From contig JAPSKG010000031.1 in NCBI GenBank assembly GCA_031177795.1, positions 1-13,821 on the forward strand: 13,821 nt of DNA. The letters are read 5' to 3'. Source of the DNA: Domibacillus sp. GTDB lineage: Bacteria; Bacillota; Bacilli; Bacillales; Domibacillaceae. Below the pieces are notes generated by a model. The model did not search any database. It saw nothing but the letters and a program-made list of their open reading frames with translations, and was not told the DNA's origin. The position numbers and the translations under genes were made by a program. Shown here piece after piece: positions 6,402 to 12,774 of the stretch. How positions within the stretch are numbered: position 1 is the stretch's first letter; each line of letters opens with the position of its first letter.

Positions 6402-8081
6402 GTGTTAAAAAATAACCAGCATTTTTCTGCTCAAAAAAGAAATGAAATGCTCGAAGAAATGACTCATTGTGAACTTGATATTCTTATAATAGGCGGAGGA
6501 ATAACCGGAACCGGAATTGCTTTAGATGCAGCATCAAGAAACTGTAAAGTTGGCTTGATTGAGAAAAGTGATTTTGGTTCTGGAACAAGCAGCAAGTCCG
6601 GGAAGCTAATACATGGAGGGCTTAAATATTTAAAAACGGGAGATTTAAGTCTTGTGAGAGAGGTAGGGAGTGAACGTGCGATTGTGCATAAAAACGCCAG
6701 GCACCTGGTTATCCCGGTTAACATGTTGTTTCCTATTGTTAAAAACGGAAGTTTTAATAAAGTCACTTTAAAATTGGGATTATCAACATATGACAAGCTG
6801 GCAGGAGTTCAAAAACATGAAAGACATGTGATGCTCTCAAAAAAAGAAGTGTTTGAGCAAGAACCTTTATTGAGCAGGGAACAAGTAAGCGGCGGAGGCA
6901 TGTACATCGAATACCGGACAGATGACAGCCGGCTAACAATGGAAGTGGCCAAAACAGCTTTTGAGCACGGCGCTTATCTATGCAATTACACGAAAATGAC
7001 AGATTTTATTACCGATCATGAAGGAAAAGTGATTGGGGTTATCGCCAAAGATTTAATCTCGGGGCAGACAGTTGAAATTTACGCTAAATACATTGTCAAT
7101 GCTGGCGGACCGTGGGTTGATAAAGTCCGGGCTATAGAGGGAGAAATTAAAGGGAAAAAGCTTCATCTGACTAAAGGAATCCACATTGTTGTCCCATTCC
7201 ATAAGTTTCCGGTTAATGAGTCGCTTTATTATGATGTGGCAGGCCGTATGATAGCTGTTGTTCCAAGAGACGGCTGTACGTATATTGGTTCCACAGAAAC
7301 AGATTATCACGGCGATCTTGACGATGTATTTGTTGAGCAAAGTGATGTGGATTATTTACTGGATTGTGTAAATACAATGTTTCCTGATGTGAACCTTGAA
7401 CAAAAAGATATTACTTCTTGCTGGGCTGGGCTGCGTCCATTAATTCATGAAGAAGGAAAGCCGCCATCTGAAATGTCCCGTAAAGACGAAATTTTCGAAT
7501 CGGATTCCGGCCTGATTACAATCGCAGGCGGAAAGCTGACAGGGTACAGAAAGATGGCTGAGAGAGTAGTGGATTATTTGCTGAACAAAGGAAAGCTTGA
7601 AAAAGTTCCAACTGTAACGGAGGGGATAAAGCTTTCAGGCGGGAAGTTTCAGTCAAATGAAGAAGTCGAAATGTTAGTGAAAGATGTGGAAAAAGAATGC
7701 GGACTGTTGAATATTCCATCCTCTGCTGCAGTTGAGTTTGTTTATCGATACGGCACTAATATATGGGTGTTACTTGATGTGTTTAAAGAACTTTTCGCTT
7801 CCCAGAAACATAGAAATGCTGACGTAAGCGAAGTTTTAGCGGCAGCAGAAGCTTGTTATGCCATCGAACATGAAATGGCCATGCGGCTGACTGACTTTTT
7901 TGACCGGCGCACCGGCTATCTTTTGTTTAAAAGAGAAAGTATTCCAGCCATCATCAACATTGTTGCTGCCCAGTTTTCGGATAAACTTGGCTGGGATGAA
8001 AAGCAGCTTTTTGATGAGCAATTGATGTTTGATAGAGAATACAAAAAATCTCTTCGTTTTGAGCAGGTTGAAATTAAGTAA
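6402..8081 (+). CDS. GlpD-like FAD-dependent (polyol) phosphate dehydrogenase
   Basis: This protein of about 559 residues resembles Bacillus GlpD (aerobic sn-glycerol-3-phosphate dehydrogenase) over its full length. GlpD is a membrane-associated flavoenzyme that passes electrons to quinone. Numbered from the ATG at 6396, it has the FAD Rossmann motif IIGGGITGTG (31-40), GTSSKSGKLIHGGLKYL (63-79), KGIHIVVP (260-267), WAGLRPLIHEEG (343-354) and AGGKLTGYRKMAE (377-389), with a C-terminal DAO_C domain. Active-site equivalents of E. coli His233, Arg317, Arg332 and Lys354 appear conserved. The Arg54 equivalent is lysine (Lys77), and GTTD has become GSTE (298-301). Those changes and the PTS neighbours argue for a polyol-phosphate other than glycerol-3-phosphate. 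The in-frame ATG at 6396 directly touches the GGAGGG site (6390-6395); the GTG at 6402 is correctly spaced and preferred. Confidence 0.85.
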   Translation: MLKNNQHFSAQKRNEMLEEMTHCELDILIIGGGITGTGIALDAASRNCKVGLIEKSDFGSGTSSKSGKLIHGGLKYLKTGDLSLVREVGSERAIVHKNARHLVIPVNMLFPIVKNGSFNKVTLKLGLSTYDKLAGVQKHERHVMLSKKEVFEQEPLLSREQVSGGGMYIEYRTDDSRLTMEVAKTAFEHGAYLCNYTKMTDFITDHEGKVIGVIAKDLISGQTVEIYAKYIVNAGGPWVDKVRAIEGEIKGKKLHLTKGIHIVVPFHKFPVNESLYYDVAGRMIAVVPRDGCTYIGSTETDYHGDLDDVFVEQSDVDYLLDCVNTMFPDVNLEQKDITSCWAGLRPLIHEEGKPPSEMSRKDEIFESDSGLITIAGGKLTGYRKMAERVVDYLLNKGKLEKVPTVTEGIKLSGGKFQSNEEVEMLVKDVEKECGLLNIPSSAAVEFVYRYGTNIWVLLDVFKELFASQKHRNADVSEVLAAAEACYAIEHEMAMRLTDFFDRRTGYLLFKRESIPAIINIVAAQFSDKLGWDEKQLFDEQLMFDREYKKSLRFEQVEIK

Positions 8082-8099
8082 TTTGAAGGAGGATGCACA

Positions 8100-9143
8100 A
8101 TGAAAGCAGTAGCTCTTACTGATATATCCAAACTAGAAGTATGCGAAAAAAACATTCCTCAAGTGGACGATCACAGCGTGCTTTTAAAAGTTAAATCTGT
8201 TGGAGTATGTGGATCAGACCTTCGTATTTATCAAAATGGAGACGCCAGAGTTTCTTTGCCCAGAGTAATGGGCCATGAGATAGCTGGAGAAATTGTTGAG
8301 AAAGGCGCTTTTGTTGATTGTTTTAACATTGGAGACAGAGTCGCTTTAGGCGCTCATATACCTTGCGGGTTGTGTAATTATTGCCAGGAAGGATTGGGGC
8401 ATCATTGTTTACATGGCTGGACAATCGGCTATCAGTATGACGGCGGGTTTGCAGAATACGTTTTATTAAACCGGACAATGGTTGAAAACGGGTCGATCTG
8501 CAAATTTAGTGAAAATACTTCTTTTGAAGAAGCCAGCTTGTCTGAACCGTTTTCGTGTGTAATGAGCGGCTTAAGGGAACTATCGATCAGGGCCGGTGAG
8601 ACGGCCGTTGTATTTGGAGCAGGTGCCATTGGCTGTATGTTTGTGGCAGCGCTTCGCAGAATGGGTGCCGGAAAAATTATCGTTGTCCAGCGCTCAAGAG
8701 GGCGCAGAGAGTTTGCCAAAAGTTTAGGAGCAGATGTTTGTATCGACCCGGTAGCAGAAAACGCGGTCCAGCGAATTCTAGAAGAAACAAATGGACATGG
8801 AAGTGATTTTTCTATTATTACCGCACCATCGAGTGAAGTCCAAAGCCAAGCGTTAAGCTGTGTGAAGAAAAAAGGGCATGTTTTGTTTTTTGCCGGACTT
8901 CCGAAAGGAAAAAAAACAGAGATGGATACCAATCAAATCATTTACAAAGAATTGAAAATTTCTGGTGTTCACGGCGCCTCTAAATCCGATCACAGGGAAG
9001 CAGTACGATGGATAGACAACAAGTTTGTTGATTTTTCCACGTTTATTACCCACCGGTTTAAACTTGATGAAACACAAAATGCTTTTTTAGCAAGCAAGGA
9101 AAAAACAGGCGTGAAAAGCGTCGTATTGCCGGACTGGAGATAA
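8100..9143 (+). CDS. Zinc-dependent medium-chain dehydrogenase (polyol or polyol-phosphate dehydrogenase)
   Basis: The 347-residue enzyme is an MDR-superfamily dehydrogenase of the sorbitol / galactitol-1-phosphate / arabitol-phosphate dehydrogenase type. Catalytic zinc ligands are visible as Cys37 (GVCGSD) and His59-Glu60 (GHE). The structural-zinc lobe has all four cysteines: 89, 92, 95 and 103. Glu149 lies in the LSEP motif. The nucleotide-binding motif GAGAIG spans 173-178. After the next strand the sequence reads VVQRSRGRREF, with Gln-Arg-Ser-Arg where NAD-specific relatives usually carry an acidic residue, so NADP preference is possible. AAGGAGG (8086-8092) precedes the ATG, 18 bases after the GlpD-like stop, so the two are translated as neighbours in one operon. 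It probably oxidises a secondary alcohol of the imported polyol or its phosphate to a ketose; which one is not determinable here. Confidence 0.85.
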   Translation: MKAVALTDISKLEVCEKNIPQVDDHSVLLKVKSVGVCGSDLRIYQNGDARVSLPRVMGHEIAGEIVEKGAFVDCFNIGDRVALGAHIPCGLCNYCQEGLGHHCLHGWTIGYQYDGGFAEYVLLNRTMVENGSICKFSENTSFEEASLSEPFSCVMSGLRELSIRAGETAVVFGAGAIGCMFVAALRRMGAGKIIVVQRSRGRREFAKSLGADVCIDPVAENAVQRILEETNGHGSDFSIITAPSSEVQSQALSCVKKKGHVLFFAGLPKGKKTEMDTNQIIYKELKISGVHGASKSDHREAVRWIDNKFVDFSTFITHRFKLDETQNAFLASKEKTGVKSVVLPDWR

Positions 9144-9174
9144 AAGCCATTTAAAATACGGCTATAATAACCTT

Positions 9175-9200
9175 CCCGCTGCCTGCATACAGGCAGCGGG
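9175..9200 (+). other. GC-rich intercistronic hairpin before the EIIA gene
   Basis: A perfect 11-bp GC-rich stem pairs 9175-9185 with 9190-9200 around the loop CATA. It stands out in this AT-rich window. It lies 31 bases after the dehydrogenase stop and 44 bases before the EIIA ATG. No T-run follows, so it is not a standard terminator. It may protect the 3' end of the upstream message or mark a processing site. It could conceivably be an intergenic repeat, but only one copy is seen here. Confidence 0.7.
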
Positions 9201-9244
9201 GAAACCGGAGAAGATAACAGAACGCAATAAGGAGATGAAACCAA

Positions 9245-9613
9245 ATGGAAAAACTGTATGAATCGAAAATCATTGAAATCGGCACAATGGCGGAAGAGCT
9301 CTTGAAAGAAGATATGATGGTTATTTTTAATGACACGGCACCGCCTGAACTGCGGGATATTTGCTTTGTTCATGAAAAAACAGAATTGGCAGATGCGATC
9401 AAAGCCGGCGATTGGTTAACAATTGGAGAGGAGCAGTATAAAATACACTTTGTCGGAGACACGGCAAATGATACAATTCGAGATTTAGGCCATGCCACTT
9501 TAAAGTTTAACGGAGCCAGTTCATCCGATCTTCCCGGCCATATTTGTGTTGATGTTAAACCGGCACCTGCAATAAAGCCAGGAACCAACATTGTATTTAG
9601 CCGAAGCATATAA
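9245..9613 (+). CDS. srlB: PTS system, glucitol/sorbitol family, EIIA component
   Basis: The 122-residue soluble protein matches the PTSIIA_gutA family (E. coli SrlB, 123 residues) end to end without gaps in the N-terminal half. His43 in ICFVHEK aligns with the phosphohistidine of SrlB, and the second conserved histidine lies in RDLGHATLKFNG (79-90, His83). It takes phosphate from HPr and passes it to Cys85 of the EIIBC protein encoded at 1498-2544. No other EIIA is in the window, so the system is complete only when this distant gene is counted. The usual order is EIIC, EIIB and EIIA side by side; here five genes for other functions lie between. AGGAG (9230-9234) lies 10 bases before the ATG, slightly far but acceptable. 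Confidence 0.92.
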   Translation: MEKLYESKIIEIGTMAEELLKEDMMVIFNDTAPPELRDICFVHEKTELADAIKAGDWLTIGEEQYKIHFVGDTANDTIRDLGHATLKFNGASSSDLPGHICVDVKPAPAIKPGTNIVFSRSI

Positions 9614-9620
9614 TACACAG

Positions 9621-9643
9621 ACCAGGTTTTTTCATGCCCTGGT
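9621..9643 (+). other. Small hairpin preceding the operon terminator
   Basis: ACCAGG (9621-9626) pairs with CCTGGT (9638-9643) around an 11-base loop, 7 bases after the EIIA stop and immediately before the main terminator stem. It forms a tandem-hairpin 3' end with that terminator. Confidence 0.5.
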
Positions 9644-9644
9644 G

Positions 9645-9678
9645 AAAGCATCTGATTTTGAGTGCAGATGCTTTTTTT
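9645..9678 (+). terminator. Rho-independent terminator of the PTS/ABC operon
   Basis: A perfect 10-bp stem AAAGCATCTG / CAGATGCTTT (9645-9654 with 9665-9674) with a 10-base loop is followed by a T-run to 9678. It lies 31 bases after the EIIA stop. It separates the transport and catabolic genes from the regulator gene, implying a separate promoter or read-through for the latter. Confidence 0.9.
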
Positions 9679-9722
9679 CATATAATTAAAACACCAGAGT
9701 CAAAGAGGATTTTTATCAATAC

Positions 9723-9742
9723 GGCAAATGTTCGCATTTGCC
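9723..9742. promoter_or_regulatory. Perfect inverted repeat over the regulator promoter
   Basis: GGCAAATG and CATTTGCC are perfect 8-base arms separated by TTCG. The repeat overlaps the probable -35 element of the regulator gene. It shares CAAATGTT with the right arm of the inverted repeat at the PTS promoter (831-838), which hints at autoregulation by the same SorC-type protein. In RNA it would be a UUCG-capped stem, but no T-run follows directly. Confidence 0.4.
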
Positions 9743-9759
9743 TCTTATTGTTTTATAAT
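9731..9759 (+). promoter_or_regulatory. Probable promoter of the SorC-type regulator
   Basis: A perfect -10 hexamer TATAAT (9754-9759) lies 17 bases after TTCGCA (9731-9736), which matches the -35 consensus at 4 of 6 positions. Transcription would start near 9766, some 20 bases before the preferred ATG. Its place just after a strong terminator supports it. Confidence 0.5.
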
Positions 9760-9786
9760 AAAAAGAAAATGAACGAGGCGATTCGT

Positions 9787-10731
9787 ATGTTGAACTGGGC
9801 AGAACGGCGGCAGCTTGTTAAAATAGCAAATTTATATTACATAGATGGATGGACGCAGCAGGAAATTTCAAAAAAAGTGGGCATTTCCCGTCCGGTTATT
9901 TCCAAGTTGCTTCAAAGAGCAAAGGATGAAGGAGTAGTGGATGTCTATATAAAAGATGAAAGCCAGCATACAGTCGAGCTGGAAAAACAAATCGAAAGCC
10001 GTTATAGCTTAAGAGAAGTAGTCGTTGTACCTACATTGGGATTTTCAGCCGAAATGACCAGAAAAGCAGTAGGGCAAGGAGCAGCTCAATACCTGTCTCA
10101 AACGCTAGATCGTTCTATCCGCAAATTTGGGATCGCGTGGGGGCATACTCTTGCACAAGTAGTGAAAGAATATCCGTTTGAACGACGAGAAAATATAAAA
10201 ATTGTTCCGCTTTTTGGAGGAATGGGAATTAAAAAAGTAGAGATCCATGCAAACCAGCTTGCTTATGAACTTGCCAAAAAAATGAATGGCAGCTGTTCTT
10301 ATTTGTATGCACCGGCTATTTTGGAAACAGAGGAACTAAAAGAACGGCTTTCTGCCATGGAAGATATTTCTGCGATTCTTGAAGAAGGAAAAAATGTAGA
10401 AGTGGCGTTAATAGGAATGGGAAGCCCTTATAAAAATTCAACTTTAACAGAAATCGGGTATTTAAAAGAAGAAGATATACAGAAATTAAGAAAAGCAGGC
10501 GCAGTTGGCGATATTGGCTCACGATTTTTTGATCAAGATGGTTTTCCAATTGAAGGAGATTTAAATGAACGGATTATTGGGCTTCCATTACAGGATTTAA
10601 AGCGAATTCCACATGTAATTGCGGTAGTTGAAGGCAATTACAAAGCGGAAGCCCTGGAAGCAGCTTTAAAAGGCGAGTACCTGCACACGCTAATCATAGA
10701 TGAACAAACAGCATTGACGTTATTAAGATGA
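9787..10731 (+). CDS. SorC/DeoR(Bacillus)-type transcriptional regulator
   Basis: The 314-residue protein resembles the SorC family (Bacillus subtilis DeoR, 313 residues; LsrR; CggR). An N-terminal helix-turn-helix lies around residues 20-48, including GWTQQEISKKVGISRP. A sugar-phosphate-binding domain (about 60-314) shows FGIAWGHTLAQV, the GMGSP loop, GDIGSRFFDQDG and a closing segment LIIDEQTALTLL. Members bind phosphorylated sugars, so the effector is probably a PTS product or later intermediate of the operon. The frame is open from 9658, but upstream starts lie in the terminator or lack a binding site. The ATG at 9787 follows GAGG at 9775-9778 with 8-base spacing and gives the normal family length; an ATG at 9769 is the alternative. 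It likely acts on the inverted repeat at 805-843 and possibly on its own promoter. Confidence 0.88.
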   Translation: MLNWAERRQLVKIANLYYIDGWTQQEISKKVGISRPVISKLLQRAKDEGVVDVYIKDESQHTVELEKQIESRYSLREVVVVPTLGFSAEMTRKAVGQGAAQYLSQTLDRSIRKFGIAWGHTLAQVVKEYPFERRENIKIVPLFGGMGIKKVEIHANQLAYELAKKMNGSCSYLYAPAILETEELKERLSAMEDISAILEEGKNVEVALIGMGSPYKNSTLTEIGYLKEEDIQKLRKAGAVGDIGSRFFDQDGFPIEGDLNERIIGLPLQDLKRIPHVIAVVEGNYKAEALEAALKGEYLHTLIIDEQTALTLLR

Positions 10732-10964
10732 TTGTCTTTATAAAAAAGTAAAATCTCATTCAAACAAAATTGGAAACAGGGTTTTCCGAAAACTTAAAAT
10801 GTTTTGGGTGAAAAGAAATAAGCAAAAGGAAAGAGCCGGCCAGTACCGCTTTTTCCTTTGTTTTACGGGCTTTGCCGGGCAACAAGCGATTTGCGAAGTT
10901 TGGTAGAAGGAACGATTAAAAAAGCAGAAAAATTTATTTAATTTAAAAAATAGTTGAAATAGCC
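10732..10964. other. Intergenic region between regulator and TRAP operon
   Basis: Apart from the terminator at 10825-10864, nothing recognisable is seen. No open frame with a ribosome binding site is present on either strand. The stretch from 10911 to 10964 is A/T-rich and could act as an upstream promoter element for the TRAP operon. Confidence 0.5.
10825..10864 (+). terminator. Probable terminator after the regulator gene
   Basis: The arms 10825-10835 and 10849-10859 pair over 11 bases (one G-U). After a bulged C, three inner G-C pairs (CGG with CCG) close a 6-base loop. A G and TTTT follow the stem, and A-rich sequence precedes it, so it may serve both directions. It lies about 95 bases after the regulator stop. 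Confidence 0.65.
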
Positions 10965-10993
10965 TTGAAATTCCGAAAACCTTACGCTATTAT
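10965..10993 (+). promoter_or_regulatory. Sigma-A promoter of the TRAP transporter operon
   Basis: TTGAAA (10965-10970) and TATTAT (10988-10993) are separated by 17 bases; each matches the consensus at 5 of 6 positions. Transcription would begin near 11000, at the first cre-like site, leaving a leader of about 155 bases before dctP. A second TTGAAAT lies one helical turn upstream (10954-10960). Confidence 0.7.
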
Positions 10994-11000
10994 AAGAAAA

Positions 11001-11016
11001 ATAAAAGCGCTTTCTT
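11001..11016. promoter_or_regulatory. cre-like site at the TRAP operon start
   Basis: ATAAAAGCGCTTTCTT contains the perfect palindrome AAAGCGCTTT (11004-11013), the core of Bacillus cre sites. It coincides with the predicted transcription start, a position typical of CcpA repression. Deviations are A for G in the leading TG and T for A in the trailing CA. Confidence 0.5.
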
Positions 11017-11054
11017 CGTTGCGGTGATAGAAAAAAGCCTGCACAGCGAATTTT

Positions 11055-11070
11055 ATTAGATCGATCTAAT
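11055..11070. promoter_or_regulatory. Operator candidate 1: palindrome TTAGATCGATCTAA
   Basis: A perfect 16-bp palindrome (11055-11070) built on TTAGATCGATCTAA lies in the dctP leader. The even symmetry around a central CG resembles LacI-family operators. A second copy lies exactly 30 bases downstream. The binding protein is not encoded in this window as far as can be seen. Confidence 0.6.
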
Positions 11071-11082
11071 TTCCCTGGTTTA

Positions 11083-11102
11083 TTTTTAGATCGATCTAAA
11101 AA
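11083..11102. promoter_or_regulatory. Operator candidate 2: extended palindrome TTAGATCGATCTAA
   Basis: The same 14-mer recurs here inside a perfect 20-bp palindrome flanked by T- and A-runs. The centres of copies 1 and 2 are 30 bases apart, close to three helical turns, so two repressor dimers could sit on the same DNA face. Chance repetition of a perfect 14-bp palindrome within 50 bases is very unlikely. Confidence 0.6.
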
Positions 11103-11113
11103 GAGACGATCAG

Positions 11114-11127
11114 TTGAAAGCGCTGTC
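11114..11127. promoter_or_regulatory. Second cre-like site in the TRAP leader
   Basis: TTGAAAGCGCTGTC carries the TGAAAGCGCT left half of a cre site with a weaker right half. It lies about 115 bases after the predicted start and 28 bases before dctP, suited to a roadblock of elongation. In RNA, GAAAGCGCT here could also pair with AGCGCTTTC in the first cre-like site. Confidence 0.45.
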
Positions 11128-11155
11128 TTTTGTTAAAAATTGAGGAGGTAAGACA

Positions 11156-12166
11156 ATGAAAAAGTGGATGAACTTCGTACTGGCTTTAATGATGGTAATG
11201 CTGGCTGCTTGCTCGGAAAAAAGTGAAAGTGCATCTGGAAATTCGGCTAAAGCAAAAACAATGAAAATGGCCGTTGCCACGTCAAAAGACCGCTCATTAA
11301 CACAAGGTTTATATAAGTTCCAGGAAATTGTTGAAAGCGAAACTGGCGGCTCGATTAAAGTAGAAGTGTACCCGGACGGCCAGCTTGGCGGTGACCGGGT
11401 TGTGTTTGAAGGCTTGAAAATGAATTCGATTCAAGGAACAACCATGTCAACAGGGCCAATTGCTGGATTTGTTCCGGAATTTACTGTATTTGATTTTCCG
11501 TATTTGTTTAAAGATGAAGAAACAGCGTATAAAGTGCTTGATGGAAAAATTGGGACAGACATGCTTGCCAGGCTTGAAGACGAGGGAATTGCCGGGTTGA
11601 ATTACTGGGAAAATGGCTTTCGTGATTTAACCAATAACAAGCATGAAGTAAAATCTGTTGATGATTTAAAAGGATTAAAAATCCGGACGCTTGAAAACGA
11701 GCTGCATGTGGATTTGTGGAAAACGTTCGGCGCCAATCCAACACCAATGGCATACACAGAATTGTTTACATCTCTTGAGCAAAAAGTAGTCGACGGACAG
11801 GAAAACCCGGTTGGAAACGTGACAACAGGAAATTTCTTTGAAGTGCAGGATTACCTGACTAAAACGCAGCACATCTACAATGCAAGCGTGTTTATGATCA
11901 GCCAGAAATTTATGGATACCTTATCTGACGAAGAAAAAGAAATTGTGCAAAAAGCGGCTGCCGAAGCGCGTGACTATCAGCGAGAGTTAAACCAAAAGGA
12001 AAGTGAAGAAGCATACGCCATTTTAAAAGAAAAAGGCATGAAGGTAACGGAGCTGTCGGATAAAGCGCTGGCTGAATTTGAAAAAAAAGCAGAGCCGATT
12101 TACGAACAGTATAAGGAAAAAGTGGGCGCAGAGCTTGTTGACCAAATTGTAAGCGAAACAAAATAA
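11156..12166 (+). CDS. dctP: TRAP transporter solute-binding lipoprotein, DctP family
   Basis: The 336-residue protein is the extracytoplasmic receptor of a TRAP transporter, which couples solute uptake to the sodium gradient. The signal peptide ends in the lipobox LAAC with Cys19. The DctP fold follows from about residue 36, with GLYKFQEIVESETGG (51-65) and VYPDGQLGGDR (71-81). Arg156 in GFRDLTN and Arg177 in LKIRTL correspond to the carboxylate-clamping arginines of SiaP-type receptors, and Asn217 lies in the GQENP motif. The ligand is therefore most likely an organic or sugar acid (for instance a uronate or keto-sugar acid), not a neutral polyol. GAGGAGGT at 11142-11149 gives a strong start. 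Palindromic operators and cre-like sites lie upstream. The exact substrate is not readable from the sequence. Confidence 0.92.
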   Translation: MKKWMNFVLALMMVMLAACSEKSESASGNSAKAKTMKMAVATSKDRSLTQGLYKFQEIVESETGGSIKVEVYPDGQLGGDRVVFEGLKMNSIQGTTMSTGPIAGFVPEFTVFDFPYLFKDEETAYKVLDGKIGTDMLARLEDEGIAGLNYWENGFRDLTNNKHEVKSVDDLKGLKIRTLENELHVDLWKTFGANPTPMAYTELFTSLEQKVVDGQENPVGNVTTGNFFEVQDYLTKTQHIYNASVFMISQKFMDTLSDEEKEIVQKAAAEARDYQRELNQKESEEAYAILKEKGMKVTELSDKALAEFEKKAEPIYEQYKEKVGAELVDQIVSETK

Positions 12167-12170
12167 GCAC

Positions 12171-12218
12171 AGAAAAGAAAGCAGGCTAAGGAATCTGTAC
12201 GCCTTAGCTTTCTTTTCT
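12171..12218 (+). other. Intercistronic hairpin between dctP and dctQ
   Basis: AGAAAAGAAA (12171-12180) pairs with TTTCTTTTCT (12209-12218). After a 4-base bulge (GCAG), GCTAAGG (12185-12191) pairs with CCTTAGC (12202-12208) around a 10-base loop, giving 17 bp in total. It begins 5 bases after the dctP stop. The T-rich right arm could allow partial termination, giving more receptor than membrane subunits. Confidence 0.65.
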
Positions 12219-12236
12219 TGAGAAAGGGCGACACGG

Positions 12237-12773
12237 ATGAAAAAGGCAGGCTTGTTTTTTGACAAAGTAATCAATGCAGTGATGGCGGTCAACCTGGCCG
12301 TGATGTCCATTTTGGTGTTTAGCAATGTGGTGCTAAGGTATGCGTTTAACTCCGGGATCACAGGCGTGGATGAAATTTCCCGCTATTTGTATATCTGGCT
12401 TGTGTTTTTAGGAGCTGTCACCGCGCTGAAAAATCATCAGCATATAAACGTTGATTTGCTGGCGGGCAGGTTAACCGGTGTCCCGAAAAAAGTGGTGACC
12501 GTCCTTGCAAATGGCATTACGCTGATGGTTGTTTGGCTTATTTTAAAAGGAAGCTGGTTTATGACTGTAAGCAGTACAACAAGCAGGGCGCCGGCAACAG
12601 GCATTCCACTGGCCGTTGTGTATGCAAGCGGGATTGTGCTGGCCATTGGAATGGGAGTCACCGTGATTATCCAGACAATAAGCGTTTTGCGCGGCGATAA
12701 AATTCCTCCGGCTGCCCGGGAAACGGAAGAAACCATTGTGTTTGATTCTCAAAAAGTAAAAGAGGTGAATTAA
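12237..12773 (+). CDS. dctQ: TRAP transporter small membrane subunit, DctQ family
   Basis: The 178-residue protein has the four membrane segments of DctQ subunits, roughly residues 12-34, 50-65, 86-106 and 125-148. Family motifs visible are NVVLRYAFNSGITGVDEISRY in two adjoining parts (30-50) and LYIWLVFLGAVTALKNHQHINVDLL in the next stretch (51-75). It forms the helical scaffold around the large DctM transport subunit. The binding site AAAGGG (12223-12227) lies 9 bases from the ATG and is weaker than that of dctP, in line with lower need for the membrane part. The charged tail (150-178) is a little long. The dctM start follows its stop by a single base. Confidence 0.9.
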   Translation: MKKAGLFFDKVINAVMAVNLAVMSILVFSNVVLRYAFNSGITGVDEISRYLYIWLVFLGAVTALKNHQHINVDLLAGRLTGVPKKVVTVLANGITLMVVWLILKGSWFMTVSSTTSRAPATGIPLAVVYASGIVLAIGMGVTVIIQTISVLRGDKIPPAARETEETIVFDSQKVKEVN

Positions 12774-12774
12774 T

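Noticed and set aside
9163..9168. Perfect TATAAT before the EIIA gene, considered as an internal promoter
   Set aside because: No acceptable -35 element lies 16-18 bases upstream and no extended -10 motif is present.
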